DNA of 64,000 bases from Niallia endozanthoxylica (GTDB lineage Bacteria; Bacillota; Bacilli; Bacillales; Cytobacillaceae): assembly GCF_008710145.1 (NCBI RefSeq), contig NZ_VYKL01000015.1, positions 372,001-436,000 on the forward strand. Direction: 5' to 3'. Of the stretch, positions 28,645-39,975 are shown piece after piece. Every line of letters begins with the position of its first letter. Within the stretch, counting starts at the first letter, position 1. Below the pieces are notes generated by a model. That model saw only the letters and a program-made list of their open reading frames with translations. It ran no database searches and was not told where the DNA came from. The translations under genes and the position numbers were made by a program.

Positions 28645-28976
28645 TTAACTCATCCCTTATCTTCTATTTTCATTCAAATAATCCTGATTCTCATTCCCGC
28701 TGCATGTTTTAAAACATTCCATTATAAATGTTCTCTTTTCATGTTTAAATTCCTTTATAAATTAGAAACTAAGAAAAAGACATGCTAAAATTAGCGTTGC
28801 AAACCAAGAAATATAAAATGAAAAATTAATTGTCTAATCTTATGTATACTATAAAAAATTTATCTTTGCAAAGAATGGTAATAGTGCTATAATTCATATG
28901 TTTTATGACTTCAACTTAGTACTAGAACTCTTTTTTCTAGACAATAAGTATTTTAATAAAAGGGTGTGGTAATAAA
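28645..28976. promoter_or_regulatory. yktA/speA intergenic region
   Basis: 332-bp AT-rich gap with no gene seen. It must hold both promoters, but I cannot place them reliably. A short CTAGA/TCTAG inverted repeat lies about 45 bases upstream of the speA ribosome binding site (AAAGGGTGTGG). Confidence 0.3.
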
Positions 28977-30446
28977 TTGTCTCAACAACATACTCCGTTA
29001 TTTAGCGGCTTAATTGAACACGCAAAAAAGAATCCAATTCAATTCCATATACCTGGACATAAAAAGGGAAGTGGAATTGCACCGGAATTTCGTGAATTTG
29101 TCGGCGATAATGCCTTGTCAATAGATTTAATTAACATTGGTCCACTTGATGATTTACACCAACCAAAAGGGATGATTAAAGAAGCGCAGGATTTAGCAGC
29201 GAAAGCCTTTGGAGCCGATCATACATTCTTCTCGGTGCAAGGGACAAGTGGAGCCATCATTGCCATGATTATGTCTGTTTGTGGACCAGGAGATAAAATT
29301 ATTGTTCCGCGAAATGTGCATAAATCCATTATGTCTGCTGTTATCCTTTCAGGTGCCATTCCAATTTTTATTCATCCTGAAATTGATAAGGAGCTTGGTA
29401 TTTCTCATGGGATTACAATTGATTCAGTTAAAAGAGCGCTTGATCAATATCCCGATGCAAAAGCATTATTAGTTATTAACCCAACCTACTTTGGAATATC
29501 TGCTGATTTAAAATCTATTGTTGATCTTGCCCATTCATATGATGTCCCTGTATTGGTAGATGAAGCACATGGAGTACATATCCACTTTCATGAAGAACTA
29601 CCTTTATCTGCTATGCAGGCAGGCGCAGATATGGCTGCAACAAGCGTTCATAAACTGGGCGGTTCTATGACACAAAGCTCTATACTTAATGTAAAGGGCA
29701 AACGGGTATCATATAAACGGGTTCAATCTATTTTAAGTATGCTTACAACAACATCCACTTCCTATTTATTGTTGGCATCATTGGATGTCGCTCGAAAAGA
29801 ACTCGCTACGAATGGCAGAGAACTTGTAGAACGCGCTATTCAGCTCGCTAATTCTATTCGGAAACAAGTAAATGAAATTGAGCACGTTTTTTGTGTTGGA
29901 GAGGAAATCTTGGAGTCTGAAGCAGCCTATGATTATGATCCAACCAAGCTAATTATCTCCGTCAAAAACCTCGGCTTAACAGGTTATGAAGTAGAGAAAT
30001 GGTTACGGAAAAATTATCATATTGAAGTGGAAATGTCTGACTTATATAATATTCTTTGCATTATTACACCAGGAGACACAGAACGTGAAGCGGATATTTT
30101 AATTACCGCTTTAAGACATTTATCAGATGAACGGCATGAGCTTGCAGAAAAAGTGGAAACTCAAGTACTTCTTCCGGAAATACCGGTTTTAGCTGTATCT
30201 CCAAGAGATGCATTTTACTCCGAAACTGAACTCATTCCATTTGATGAATCTGAGGGAAGAGTAATAGCTGAATTTATTATGGTATATCCTCCAGGTATCC
30301 CTATTTTTATACCAGGAGAAATCATTACGGAAGAAAATTTACTTTATATTAAAAAGAACAGAGATGCAGGACTACCCGTTCAAGGGCCTGAAGATTTTGA
30401 CTTCCGGATGCTTCGGGTTATAAAAGAGCACCGGGCAATTAGATAA
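28977..30446 (+). CDS. speA: Biosynthetic arginine decarboxylase
   Basis: 489 residues, PLP-dependent Orn/Lys/Arg decarboxylase class I type. It converts arginine to agmatine, the first step to spermidine in Bacillus. The PLP Lys is in TSVHKLGGSMTQSS; HIPGHKKGSG near the N-terminus and VDEAHGVH are also typical. Starts at TTG 28977 with AAAGGGTG upstream. Monocistronic, convergent with the SR1 gene, with which it shares a 20-bp hairpin terminator. Confidence 0.93.
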   Translation: MSQQHTPLFSGLIEHAKKNPIQFHIPGHKKGSGIAPEFREFVGDNALSIDLINIGPLDDLHQPKGMIKEAQDLAAKAFGADHTFFSVQGTSGAIIAMIMSVCGPGDKIIVPRNVHKSIMSAVILSGAIPIFIHPEIDKELGISHGITIDSVKRALDQYPDAKALLVINPTYFGISADLKSIVDLAHSYDVPVLVDEAHGVHIHFHEELPLSAMQAGADMAATSVHKLGGSMTQSSILNVKGKRVSYKRVQSILSMLTTTSTSYLLLASLDVARKELATNGRELVERAIQLANSIRKQVNEIEHVFCVGEEILESEAAYDYDPTKLIISVKNLGLTGYEVEKWLRKNYHIEVEMSDLYNILCIITPGDTEREADILITALRHLSDERHELAEKVETQVLLPEIPVLAVSPRDAFYSETELIPFDESEGRVIAEFIMVYPPGIPIFIPGEIITEENLLYIKKNRDAGLPVQGPEDFDFRMLRVIKEHRAIR

Positions 30447-30490
30447 TAATAATAAGGATAGCCCAGAAATATCATTGGTATATCACTTTT

Positions 30491-30533
30491 ATCAATAAAA
30501 AAAAGCATGCAGCGCATGCTTTTTTTTATTGAT
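30491..30533. terminator. Bidirectional terminator speA/SR1
   Basis: Perfect 20-bp stem ending AGCATGC, with a 3-base loop; A and T runs give a U tract in both directions. Confidence 0.92.
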
Positions 30534-30537
30534 ATTA

Positions 30538-30660
30538 TTATTTTTCTTCATTATGATCATGTTTACCGCAGTTACAATTTGAGGAGTAAAGAACCGATAC
30601 CTTCTCATCCTCAAAGAAATCAATTATTGAATTGCAATCCTGACATACGATAGTACCCAT
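30538..30660 (-). CDS. sr1P: SR1P, GapA-binding peptide
   Basis: 40-residue peptide MGTIVCQDCNSIIDFFEDEK followed by a Cys-containing tail (CNC near residues 29-31) and a His/Glu-rich end. The first ten residues are those I recall for B. subtilis SR1P, which binds GapA and promotes its interaction with RNase J1. The second ATG is used: AGGGAG lies nine bases upstream, while the in-frame ATG three codons earlier overlaps that site. Notably, rnjA (RNase J1) is also in this window. Confidence 0.9.
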   Translation of the reverse strand: MGTIVCQDCNSIIDFFEDEKVSVLYSSNCNCGKHDHNEEK

Positions 30661-30696
30661 TATATCCATCTCCCTTTATATTTAATCTTTCTGTAA

Positions 30697-30710
30697 AGTA
30701 AGCGTTTTAA
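30697..30710 (-). promoter_or_regulatory. Putative cre (CcpA) site at SR1
   Basis: TTAAAACGCTTACT on the leftward strand matches 13 of 14 positions of TGWAARCGYTWNCW. It lies at or just downstream of the likely promoter, so CcpA binding would repress. CcpA and CcpN control SR1 in B. subtilis. Confidence 0.65.
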
Positions 30711-30810
30711 TATCTTTAAATATATAATAATATAACACTTTTCAAAAAACAACCCTAAATTGTATAACACATTTAAAAAAATATATGAATAAATAGCTTT
30801 ATTTATTCAT

Positions 30811-30936
30811 ATTGTTGATTTTTGACTCGTCTAATGCTGTATGGTTAGGGAGTAACAGGAGAAAAGCGTGAGAAATAGACATTTCTCACGGATGAGTCAA
30901 AAATTTGACCTATCAACATAATTCGTTAACATAGCG
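30811..30936 (-). repeat. Hairpin repeat, copy 2 (TTTTGACTC family)
   Basis: Starts TGTTGATTTTTGACTC and ends GATGAGTCAAAAATTTGACC plus TATCAACATAATTCGTTAAC. The hairpin core is GCGTGAGAAATAGACATTTCTCACG-like, with the arms CGTGAGAAAT/ATTTCTCACG. Inverted relative to copy 1. Confidence 0.85.
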
Positions 30937-30945
30937 TAATAAATA

Positions 30946-31005
30946 AAAAAAAACGTTATGGCCATAGGAACCTCTTGTTCAAATGACGATAACGTTTTTC
31001 TTAAA
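30946..31005 (-). terminator. Terminator of the DUF3055-like gene
   Basis: AAAAACGTTAT/ATAACGTTTTT stem with a large loop of about 35 bases, downstream of the leftward gene. Confidence 0.55.
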
Positions 31006-31015
31006 GTTTTTATGT

Positions 31016-31321
31016 TTAGTAATAATCTGGTTCATATGCTAAACCGGGTAATTCTTCTGCAAAAAAGTCAGCTAATTCTACAGCTTGCTTTCGATCTTCT
31101 ATTTTAAATATTGATTGCAAGTATTCAATATCTTCAAGGTCTAGTGGATCGAGGAGTGTTGAACGGCCAGTTTGCATACAAATTACTAAAGGCTTACCAA
31201 AAAATAAGTTCGTATAAACAATTCCAAAATCATATCGAGCGACTTCAGTTGTAAAACCTACAAAACGAACTTTTACCTTCTCATCTTCATCGTATAGTTT
31301 TTCAAATAGTTCCATCTTCAT
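31016..31321 (-). CDS. DUF3055-like small protein
   Basis: 101 residues, acidic, soluble: MELFEKLYDEDEKVKVRFVG, RYDFGIVYTNLFFGKPLVIC, GRSTLLDPLDLEDIEYLQ. I recall this pattern from the DUF3055 family of Firmicutes, but cannot check it. A GGGAGGAG site serves either the first ATG or the Met at codon 3. Monocistronic, unknown function. Confidence 0.65.
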   Translation of the reverse strand: MKMELFEKLYDEDEKVKVRFVGFTTEVARYDFGIVYTNLFFGKPLVICMQTGRSTLLDPLDLEDIEYLQSIFKIEDRKQAVELADFFAEELPGLAYEPDYY

Positions 31322-31503
31322 TTCTCCTCCCTATAGTTCTTTCTTTAGAATGTTATTATATTTTAATATATGCAGTTTATGCAATTTGTTTTAAAAATGT
31401 TTTGAAAATTGTCATAAGTTTTTAAACAATGTTAGAATAAGTAATGTAGACTATATACATTTTTAATTACAGTTAATAGTTCACTAAAAGGATGTGGATA
31501 AAA

Positions 31504-31938
31504 ATGGCAAATCAGGCATATATTAAGCTTGTTCCTTCTTCAGTTAAACAAACCATTACCATCGATGAGTTGAAGGAAACGCTAGAGTATTATAAGGAAA
31601 TCACAGGTAAAACAGGAGAACAGCTAAATTGGCAATATAACGAAGCCGCATTTCCTTATGAAATAACGGAGGAAATAGTTAATAATACAAAACAACTTAT
31701 ATTGATATCTAATCACGAACGATATCATTCAATTACACTGAGTATAAATGAGGAAAAGGCTTCTAACAGCGATGAAAATGAAGCCATTCAAACATATATA
31801 CAGCTTACGCTTACGAATCGCTCAACATATGGAGATAAAGGGAAAGCAAATGAATTTTGCAAATTTCTAGCAAATAAATTCCAAGGTGAACTTCATTTAT
31901 TTAATGGCCGCATTATGTATTACTATAAAAGAAAATAA
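31504..31938 (+). CDS. DUF1885-like conserved protein
   Basis: 144-residue soluble protein. Begins MANQAYIKLVPSSVKQTITI; then LNWQYNEAAFPYEI and a C-terminal KANEFCKFLANKFQGELHLF. It resembles the DUF1885 family as I remember it (small Bacillus protein of known fold, unknown role). Start ATG 31504 follows AAAGGATGTGG. Convergent with a small membrane protein gene and sharing its terminator. Confidence 0.65.
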   Translation: MANQAYIKLVPSSVKQTITIDELKETLEYYKEITGKTGEQLNWQYNEAAFPYEITEEIVNNTKQLILISNHERYHSITLSINEEKASNSDENEAIQTYIQLTLTNRSTYGDKGKANEFCKFLANKFQGELHLFNGRIMYYYKRK

Positions 31939-31973
31939 TGAATCTTTCTAAAATGGATATTAAGCTAAATAAT

Positions 31974-32003
31974 AAAAAGTATGTCGGCTAGACATACTTT
32001 TTT
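31974..32003. terminator. Bidirectional terminator
   Basis: 12-bp stem AAAAAGTATGTC/GACATACTTTTT overlapping the stop of the leftward gene. Confidence 0.85.
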
Positions 32004-32241
32004 ACCATAAGCTTAACAAAACAATATGCAGAAAACTATATAGACTTAAACTAATAAAAGTAATCATCATTGTTTTTCTTGTGGAATGAATAATCCAATT
32101 TCCAATGACAATAGCTAAATAAAAAAAAATGAAAAACATGATCATCTTGTATATATACCAATCAAACCTTGAAAGCCACTCAATATATGTAAATCCACTC
32201 CAAATCATTAACTGAATAATAATTACCATATAAGCCCGCAT
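32002..32241 (-). CDS. Small membrane protein of unknown function
   Basis: 79 residues, three predicted membrane helices (about 4-20, 30-50, 56-77) with an IHSTRKT loop. No family recognised. The ribosome binding site GGTGGTG is modest. It shares a terminator with the upstream convergent gene, which supports expression. Confidence 0.55.
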   Translation of the reverse strand: MRAYMVIIIQLMIWSGFTYIEWLSRFDWYIYKMIMFFIFFYLAIVIGNWIIHSTRKTMMITFISLSLYSFLHIVLLSLW

Positions 32242-32447
32242 ACAACACCACCATAAAAAAAGTCGATTGCATACTACTCTATACAGTAAATATATGTAAA
32301 GTCCCTCTTACTTATTTTTCAAATGTGTAACAAATAAATAACAATACAGATAATGACAATTATGTATGGTATTATAATGCTACTATTGAACCTTCACTAT
32401 AGGAGGTTTTGATTACGATTTATTATGTAAAGCGAGGCATTGGTTAC

Positions 32448-32828
32448 ATGAAAAGGAAACCTATTCTTTTAATGACTGCTAGTTTGTTACTACTTTTGTC
32501 CTGCGACAAAAAAGAGCCGCAACATTCATTGAGTATTGATCATAACACTAAGCAGATTGTATTTTTTTCAAATGATGAGGCTCTAGAACAAGAAGTTTCC
32601 TATTACGATGCAATCATCGAATTAAAGAATAATTATCCAGAGGAAATGAAAAACTTAAAAATCCTTTCCGCTTCTGAATTAGATGATTATTCACGTATAT
32701 TCGAAATAGACCATTGCCCCGCCTTGCTTGTATTTTATCAGAACAAAGTAATCGCAGAAATTGAAGGAGTAGCTACTAAAGAGGAAGTTATTGCACCAAT
32801 AGCAAAAGTATTATCTGGCACTTCGTAA
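32448..32828 (+). CDS. Small lipoprotein with thioredoxin-like fold, no CxxC
   Basis: 126 residues: signal peptide MKRKPILLMTASLLLLLSC with a good lipobox. A domain follows with alternating strands and helices (KQIVFFSNDEALEQEVSYYD, HCPALLVFYQNKVIAEIEG) that looks like a thioredoxin fold lacking the redox Cys pair. The start is uncertain: a strong AGGAGG lies 47 bases upstream, near a TTG that would add 13 residues, whereas ATG 32448 gives the clean signal peptide. Function unknown. Confidence 0.6.
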   Translation: MKRKPILLMTASLLLLLSCDKKEPQHSLSIDHNTKQIVFFSNDEALEQEVSYYDAIIELKNNYPEEMKNLKILSASELDDYSRIFEIDHCPALLVFYQNKVIAEIEGVATKEEVIAPIAKVLSGTS

Positions 32829-32868
32829 TTAATCTCTCAAATTTAATTCCATTCTTTATAAATAGAAA

Positions 32869-32896
32869 AAAGCTGGCTCTAAAATGAACCAGCTTT
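32869..32896 (-). terminator. pdh operon terminator
   Basis: AAAGCTGG/CCAGCTTT stem with a short internal extension right after the pdhD stop. Confidence 0.7.
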
Positions 32897-32900
32897 CTTC

Positions 32901-34310
32901 TTACTTCAATATATGGATAGGATGACCTACAGCTACCTCTGCCGTTTCCATTGTAATTTCACCCAATGTTGGATGAGCATGAATAGTCATAGCAATGTCT
33001 TCTGCAGTCATACCTGCTTCAATTGCCAGACTAAGCTCGGAAATCATATCAGACGCACTCGCACCAGCAATTTGAGCACCAATAACAATACCATCTTCTT
33101 TTCTTGTTATCAACTTCATAAACCCGTCCGTGCTGTCAAGAGATAGGGCACGACCGTTTGCTGCAAATGGGAATTTCGCCGCTACGATATCAATACCATC
33201 TTCCTTGGCCTGTTTTTCTGTATAACCAACAGAAGCAAGCTCAGGTTCCGAAAATACAACTGCAGGAATACCTAAATAATCAATTTCAGATGCATGTCCC
33301 GCTATCGCTTCTGCTGCAATTTTGGCTTCATAGGAAGCTTTATGAGCTAACTGCGGTCCGGGAACAATATCACCTATTGCATAAATATTGCTGATATTCG
33401 TACGGCATTGTTTATCTATATCAATAATGCCTCTATCACTCATTTTAACACCTATTTGCTCAAGGCCCATTTCATCGGTGTTTGGACGGCGGCCAACCAT
33501 AACAAATAAATAATCAGCTTCAACTTTCTTTTCTTCACCGTTTACTTCAAAAGTTACAACTACTCCGTTTTCAGTTTCTTCTACACCTTTAGCACTTGCT
33601 TTTGTATAGAATTCAACACCTTTGTTCTTCATATTACGTTTAACAAGTGCTGTCATTTGCTTTTCGAAACCAAGTAATATATCATCAGCACCTTCAATAA
33701 CTGTTACTTGTGTACCAAAGTTTGCATAGGCACCACCAAGCTCCAAGCCGATAACTCCTCCGCCGATTACAACTACTTTTTCCGGAATCTCGTCTAATGC
33801 TAATGCACCTGTAGAGTTTAATACACGCTTAGAGTATTTAAATGCAGGTAATTCAATTGGACGAGAACCAGTTGCAATGATTGCATTTTTGAAATTATAC
33901 GTCTGTGATGAACTCTCACCAATTACACGTAAAGAATTACCGTCGACAAAATAAGCTTCACCATATGCTATTTCAACTTTATTTCCTTTTAATAAACCTT
34001 CTACTCCGCCAGTCAGCTTTTTAACAACACTTGCTTTCCATTGTTGAACCTTTGAAAAGTCAACTGTTACATTTTCAGCCATAATCCCAAAATCAGCAGA
34101 ATGCTTGGCTGTTTCATAACGATGTCCTGCTGCAATTAATGCTTTAGAAGGAATACATCCAACATTTAAACAAACACCGCCAACCGTATTTCTTTCTACG
34201 ATAGTTACCTTCTGTCCTAACTGCGCTGCACGAATAGCAGCAACATAACCGCCAGGCCCAGCTCCAATGACTATAGTATCCGTTTCTATTGGAAAATCTC
34301 CTACTACCAT
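32901..34310 (-). CDS. pdhD: Dihydrolipoamide dehydrogenase (PDH E3)
   Basis: 469 residues. Reoxidises lipoyl groups of the E2 cores, passing electrons via FAD to NAD. FAD site GAGPGG, redox-active disulfide [18 protein letters not shown] site GGGVIGLE, and the C-terminal HAHPTLGE base motif are all present. Three bases follow pdhC, so it is the last gene of pdhABCD. It usually also serves other 2-oxoacid dehydrogenases. Confidence 0.96.
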   Translation of the reverse strand: MVVGDFPIETDTIVIGAGPGGYVAAIRAAQLGQKVTIVERNTVGGVCLNVGCIPSKALIAAGHRYETAKHSADFGIMAENVTVDFSKVQQWKASVVKKLTGGVEGLLKGNKVEIAYGEAYFVDGNSLRVIGESSSQTYNFKNAIIATGSRPIELPAFKYSKRVLNSTGALALDEIPEKVVVIGGGVIGLELGGAYANFGTQVTVIEGADDILLGFEKQMTALVKRNMKNKGVEFYTKASAKGVEETENGVVVTFEVNGEEKKVEADYLFVMVGRRPNTDEMGLEQIGVKMSDRGIIDIDKQCRTNISNIYAIGDIVPGPQLAHKASYEAKIAAEAIAGHASEIDYLGIPAVVFSEPELASVGYTEKQAKEDGIDIVAAKFPFAANGRALSLDSTDGFMKLITRKEDGIVIGAQIAGASASDMISELSLAIEAGMTAEDIAMTIHAHPTLGEITMETAEVAVGHPIHILK

Positions 34311-34313
34311 TTA

Positions 34314-35600
34314 TTACGCCTCCATTAACAATAGTTCTGGGTCATTAAGTAAACGTTTAATATGATTTAAAGCATTCTGCGCTGTTGCACCATCAATCAT
34401 ACGGTGATCGAAGCTTAAGGATAATGATAATACAGGCGCAGCTACAATTTCTCCATCCTTAACAACCGGCTTTTCAGCAATTCTTCCGATACCAAGAATT
34501 GCCACTTCAGGATGATTGATTACAGGAGTAAACCATTGTCCTCCAGCTGATCCGATATTTGAAATTGTACAAGAAGCACCTTTCATTTCATCTGGCGCAA
34601 GCTTTCCATCACGTGCTTTTACAGCCAACTCATTAATTTCATTTGAGATATTGAAGATTGACTTACGATCAGCATCTTTTACTACAGGGACTAACAAACC
34701 TTTATCTGTGTCAGCAGCAATTCCGATATTGTAATAATGCTTATGAACAATTTCATTATTAGCATCATCAAGTGATGTATTAAGTGCCGGGAATTCACGT
34801 AATGCACTCGTTAAAGCCTTAACAACATAAGGTAAGAACGTTAATTTAATACCCTTATTTGCTGCCACCTCTTTGAATTTTTTACGATGAGCAACAAGCT
34901 TCGTTACATCCACTTCATCCATTAATGTAACATGCGGTGCAGTATGTTTAGAATTCACCATTGCTTTCGCAATTGCTTTACGAATTCCACTCATTTTTTC
35001 ACGTGTTTCAGGATATTGCCCCTGTGGAATAACAGGCGCTTGAACGTTAACCGTTTCTTCTGCAGATGTCTCTACAGCCGCTTCATTTGTTGCAGTTGCC
35101 GCGGCGCCACCATTCATGAATGCGTCAATATCCTGTTTTAAAATGCGACCATTATTTCCGCTTCCAGGAACTAAACGAATATCTACTCCTTTTTCTCGAG
35201 CATATTTACGTACCGAAGGCATAGCTACTACATGACGATTCGCATCAACTTCCGCCTGTACAGCAGTTCCTTCATTATTAGAAGCCTCAGCCTTAGGAGC
35301 TTCTTCTTCAGCTTTTGGCTGTTCCTCAGTTTCATCGCCTTTAAATTGCATATCTTCGTATCCAGGAGCATCAAATTTAATCAGCACCTGTCCTACTGTT
35401 GCAACCGTTCCTTCTCCAACCAATACTTCTTCTACCGTTCCTTCTACTGGAGATGGAATTTCTACAACTGCTTTATCATTTTGGACTTCACATAATACAT
35501 CATCTTCTTGGACTTTATCCCCTGGTTTTACAAACCATTTGACTATTTCACCTTCATGGATACCTTCACCAATATCAGGCATTTTAAATTGAAAGGACAT
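34314..35600 (-). CDS. pdhC: Dihydrolipoamide acetyltransferase (PDH E2)
   Basis: 428 residues: one lipoyl domain (about 1-78, lipoyl Lys in [13 protein letters not shown]), an Ala/Glu/Pro linker, a peripheral-subunit binding domain (about 125-160, [14 protein letters not shown]), a second linker and the catalytic domain (about 200-428) with the active-site SFDHRMIDG. Core of the PDH complex. It is separated from pdhB by 150 bp, which contains a GCCCTG/CAGGGC inverted repeat and may hold an internal promoter, as known for B. subtilis. Confidence 0.95.
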   Translation of the reverse strand: MSFQFKMPDIGEGIHEGEIVKWFVKPGDKVQEDDVLCEVQNDKAVVEIPSPVEGTVEEVLVGEGTVATVGQVLIKFDAPGYEDMQFKGDETEEQPKAEEEAPKAEASNNEGTAVQAEVDANRHVVAMPSVRKYAREKGVDIRLVPGSGNNGRILKQDIDAFMNGGAAATATNEAAVETSAEETVNVQAPVIPQGQYPETREKMSGIRKAIAKAMVNSKHTAPHVTLMDEVDVTKLVAHRKKFKEVAANKGIKLTFLPYVVKALTSALREFPALNTSLDDANNEIVHKHYYNIGIAADTDKGLLVPVVKDADRKSIFNISNEINELAVKARDGKLAPDEMKGASCTISNIGSAGGQWFTPVINHPEVAILGIGRIAEKPVVKDGEIVAAPVLSLSLSFDHRMIDGATAQNALNHIKRLLNDPELLLMEA

Positions 35601-35750
35601 TATAAATTAACCTCCTATTATTATGAATGTCTAAATAAGTATCGTTCGATAGTATAAAAATACATGCCCTGTTAACAGCGTGCCTCCATATTTGAAAAAG
35701 CGCTATTAATCATTCAGGGCAATGTAATAAAAAAGCATTAATAAAACTAA
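35601..35750 (-). promoter_or_regulatory. pdhB-pdhC spacer
   Basis: 150-bp gap inside the pdh operon. A long-loop inverted repeat GCCCTG...CAGGGC (about 35669-35726) is followed on the leftward transcript by a T-rich stretch. Candidate partial terminator plus internal promoter; not resolved further. Confidence 0.4.
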
Positions 35751-36728
35751 TTAAAAGGTTAATACTTTTTTAGCTGTTTCAATTACATCTTTAAAGTTTG
35801 GCAGCCAAACAGCCTCTGCTTGCGGGAATGGGAATACCGTATCCGGTGCAGCAACTCGCAATACTGGCGCTTCAAGACTCAATATAGCTCGATCATTAAT
35901 TTCAGCAACAACATGCGCTGCAACACCCGCCATCTTTTGAGCTTCCTGCACAACAATCGCACGGCCAGTTTTTTCAACTGAAGCAATAATCGTATCAATA
36001 TCAATTGGGCTGACAGTTCGTAAATCAATAACTTCTGCAGAATACCCTTCCTTTTCAAGCTCTCCTGCCGCTTTTAAGGACTCATGCACCATTGCACCAT
36101 ATGTAATGATTGATACATCGGTACCTTCACGCTTTACTTCTGCTTTTCCTAATGGGATAGTATATTCTTCTTCAGGAACTTCCTGACGGAAAGAACGATA
36201 CAGTTTCATATGCTCAAGAAAAACTACTGGATCATTATCACGGATCGCAGAAATTAACAACCCTTTCGCATCATATGGTGTAGAAGGAATAACTACTTTT
36301 AATCCAGGCGTTTGTGCCATTAGACCCTCTAAACTGTCTGCATGCATATCAGGGGTATGCACACCACCGCCAAATGGAGCACGAACTGTAACTGGTGCAT
36401 GGAATTTCCCACCTGTACGGTAGCGTAATCGAGCTAATTGTCCAGCAATTTGATCAAATACTTCAAAAACAAATCCAAAAAATTGAATTTCCGGAACAGG
36501 ACGGAAGCCTTGTAAACTTAAGCCGAATGCTAAACCGCCAATTCCTGACTCGGCAAGCGGTGTATCAAAGACACGATCTTCACCAAATTCATTTTGAAGT
36601 CCCTCAGTAGCACGGAACACACCGCCATTTACGCCAACGTCTTCTCCAAAAATTAATACATTTGGATCATTGCGCAGTTCTGTACGTAACGCATCCGTGA
36701 TTGCTTGAATCATTGTCATTTGCGCCAT
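35751..36728 (-). CDS. pdhB: Pyruvate dehydrogenase E1 beta
   Basis: 325 residues. Transketolase-like pyrimidine-binding domain ([35 protein letters not shown]) plus the transketolase C-terminal domain. With PdhA it forms the thiamine-diphosphate E1 that decarboxylates pyruvate and loads E2. Start ATG 36728, three bases after the pdhA stop. Confidence 0.96.
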   Translation of the reverse strand: MAQMTMIQAITDALRTELRNDPNVLIFGEDVGVNGGVFRATEGLQNEFGEDRVFDTPLAESGIGGLAFGLSLQGFRPVPEIQFFGFVFEVFDQIAGQLARLRYRTGGKFHAPVTVRAPFGGGVHTPDMHADSLEGLMAQTPGLKVVIPSTPYDAKGLLISAIRDNDPVVFLEHMKLYRSFRQEVPEEEYTIPLGKAEVKREGTDVSIITYGAMVHESLKAAGELEKEGYSAEVIDLRTVSPIDIDTIIASVEKTGRAIVVQEAQKMAGVAAHVVAEINDRAILSLEAPVLRVAAPDTVFPFPQAEAVWLPNFKDVIETAKKVLTF

Positions 36729-36731
36729 GGC

Positions 36732-38555
<1,824 letters not shown>

Positions 38556-39110
38556 ATGCTTACAATGGATGATATTATTCGGGATGGACACCCGACATTA
38601 AGAAAAATAGCTGCCGAAGTTTCCTTGCCTGCTTCTGAAGAAGATAAGAAAATATTAATTGAGTTAATGAAATATGTTCAAAATAGCCAAGATCCAGAGA
38701 TTTCATCTAAATACGGTTTGCGTCCGGGAGTCGGACTGGCTGCACCTCAGATTAATGTGTCAAAAAGGATGATTGCCGTTCATGTTACAGATGAAAACGA
38801 TAAGTTATACAGCTATGCTCTTATAAATCCTAAAATCATTAGTCATTCTGTAGAAAAATCTTATTTAGCTTCAGGAGAAGGCTGTCTATCAGTAGATGAT
38901 CCTTATCCAGGCTATGTACCAAGATATGCGAGAATCACAGTTAAGGGGTATGACGCAGACAGTAACGAGGTAAAACTACGCTTAAAAGGTCTCCCTGCCA
39001 TTGTTTTTCAGCATGAAATTGACCATTTAAATGGGATAATGTTTTATGATCATATAGATAAAACAAATCCAATGAAAGAACCTGAAAACGCAATAAAAAT
39101 AGGACGCTAA
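38556..39110 (+). CDS. def: Peptide deformylase
   Basis: 184 residues, type II deformylase (the B. subtilis defB/ykrB form, judged by length and place between the pdh operon and rpoY-rnjA). All three metal-site motifs are present: [15 protein letters not shown] and HEIDHLNG. It removes the formyl group from nascent proteins. Start ATG 38556 with GAAGGAAGTG upstream. The ykrA and ykyA neighbours found in B. subtilis are absent here. Confidence 0.94.
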   Translation: MLTMDDIIRDGHPTLRKIAAEVSLPASEEDKKILIELMKYVQNSQDPEISSKYGLRPGVGLAAPQINVSKRMIAVHVTDENDKLYSYALINPKIISHSVEKSYLASGEGCLSVDDPYPGYVPRYARITVKGYDADSNEVKLRLKGLPAIVFQHEIDHLNGIMFYDHIDKTNPMKEPENAIKIGR

Positions 39111-39124
39111 TACATTTTTATCGA

Positions 39125-39152
39125 AAAAGGACAGAGCTTCTGTCCTTTTTTA
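39125..39152 (+). terminator. def terminator
   Basis: 12-bp stem AAAAAGGACAGA/TCTGTCCTTTTT with loop GCT and U tract. Confidence 0.9.
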
Positions 39153-39162
39153 TTTCTAAGCT

Positions 39163-39275
39163 TTATTAGCGAACACTGATAATACATCTCATTTTTGACT
39201 CAGTCGTGAGAAGCGGACATTTCTCACGACTTTCAGCTATGTTGAAAGGTTGTTGTATCGTTATAAAGTTTATTC
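39163..39275 (+). repeat. Hairpin repeat, copy 3 (TTTTGACTC family)
   Basis: TTTTTGACTCAGTCGTGAGAA, core closing with TTCTCACGACTTTCAG, then TTGAAAGGTTGTTGTAT as in copies 1 and 4. Same orientation as copy 1; the distal end is degenerate. Confidence 0.75.
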
Positions 39276-39488
39276 ATCCTGCTACAAGTTAACTCAATCA
39301 TATTCTATGCCTGAATTTTAATAAGGCCTATTTTCAACCCAGTTAAAATTCCATGTTTCACCATGAGAAATTTCCTGCTCAAAGACAAATAATATGACTA
39401 AAAACAAGAATAAATCTTTTTTAAACACCCATTTCTGCTTTACTTTAGACTAGGATTGTTTAAAATAGAAATAAGGAGATGAGCCACA

Positions 39489-39560
39489 ATGTTAAAGAAG
39501 CTGAAAAAGAAGCTCTTAAAACAGTGGAACGATATGTTGCGAAAAAAATCAATTGCCTGA
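39489..39560 (+). CDS. 23-residue cationic peptide gene
   Basis: Encodes MLKKLKKKLLKQWNDMLRKK followed by SIA. Eight Lys, one Arg and one Asp with Leu, Trp and Met spaced to form an amphipathic helix. An excellent AAGGAGATG ribosome binding site lies eight bases upstream. A plausible promoter (TTTACT, 16 bases, TAAAAT) precedes it, and a GAGCCCTTC/GAAGGGCTC hairpin follows. I recognise no family. It could be a membrane-active peptide, an RNA-encoded regulatory peptide or a chance ORF. Confidence 0.5.
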   Translation: MLKKLKKKLLKQWNDMLRKKSIA

Positions 39561-39566
39561 TTTATT

Positions 39567-39592
39567 TGAGCCCTTCACTCTTACGAAGGGCT
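39567..39592 (+). terminator. Hairpin after the 23-aa peptide gene
   Basis: 9-bp stem GAGCCCTTC/GAAGGGCTC, followed by CTTCCTTATTATTT; the U tract is interrupted. Confidence 0.6.
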
Positions 39593-39762
39593 CCTTCCTT
39601 ATTATTTCGCACAAAAGTAAAGTGCACCGCTAAAGTCCGGAACTTAACTTGATTATCAGATGGCTATACTTGATAGAAAATGGAGAAAATGAAAAAACAT
39701 ATATTAAAATTGTTTTTTTATAAAAATAAATTAACGATAAAAGGGATTAAGGAGTGATTTAC

Positions 39763-39972
39763 GTGATTTTTAAGGTTTTTTTCCAAGAATCAAAAAACCA
39801 AATACCAGTACGTGAGAAAACAAAAACGATTTATGTTGAGGGCGAGACAGTAAGGGAAATCCGAAAAAAATTAAAGGATTACCCTTACAACATTGAACAT
39901 GTAAGTCCAATAGATGGAGCTTTCTTAGAATACGAAAAACTGAACGAAGATTTTAAAGTATTGGAGATATAA
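39763..39972 (+). CDS. rpoY: RNA polymerase epsilon subunit
   Basis: 69 residues, the small Firmicute RNA polymerase subunit (formerly YkzG). Start GTG 39763 (MIFKVFFQES), eight bases after AAGGAG. The sequence VREKTKTIYVEGETVREIRK and DGAFLEYEKL are family hallmarks. The gene ends three bases before rnjA and is cotranscribed with it, a conserved pair linking transcription and RNA decay. Confidence 0.93.
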   Translation: MIFKVFFQESKNQIPVREKTKTIYVEGETVREIRKKLKDYPYNIEHVSPIDGAFLEYEKLNEDFKVLEI

Positions 39973-39975
39973 ATA

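Larger units (their letters stand above)
30491..30715 (-). ncRNA. sr1: SR1 dual-function small RNA
   Basis: In B. subtilis SR1 is about 205 nt, lies between speA and pdhD, base-pairs with ahrC mRNA and encodes peptide SR1P. Here the same interval holds an SR1P reading frame in front of a strong terminator, giving a transcript of about 210-225 nt. A TTGAAA/TATATT-like promoter lies just upstream on the leftward strand. The 5' end is approximate. I did not test pairing to ahrC. Confidence 0.8.

Noticed and set aside
32409..32447. Upstream TTG extension of the small lipoprotein
   Set aside because: It would put polar residues in front of a clean signal peptide, and the AGGAGG is only two bases from that TTG; kept as an alternative start only.
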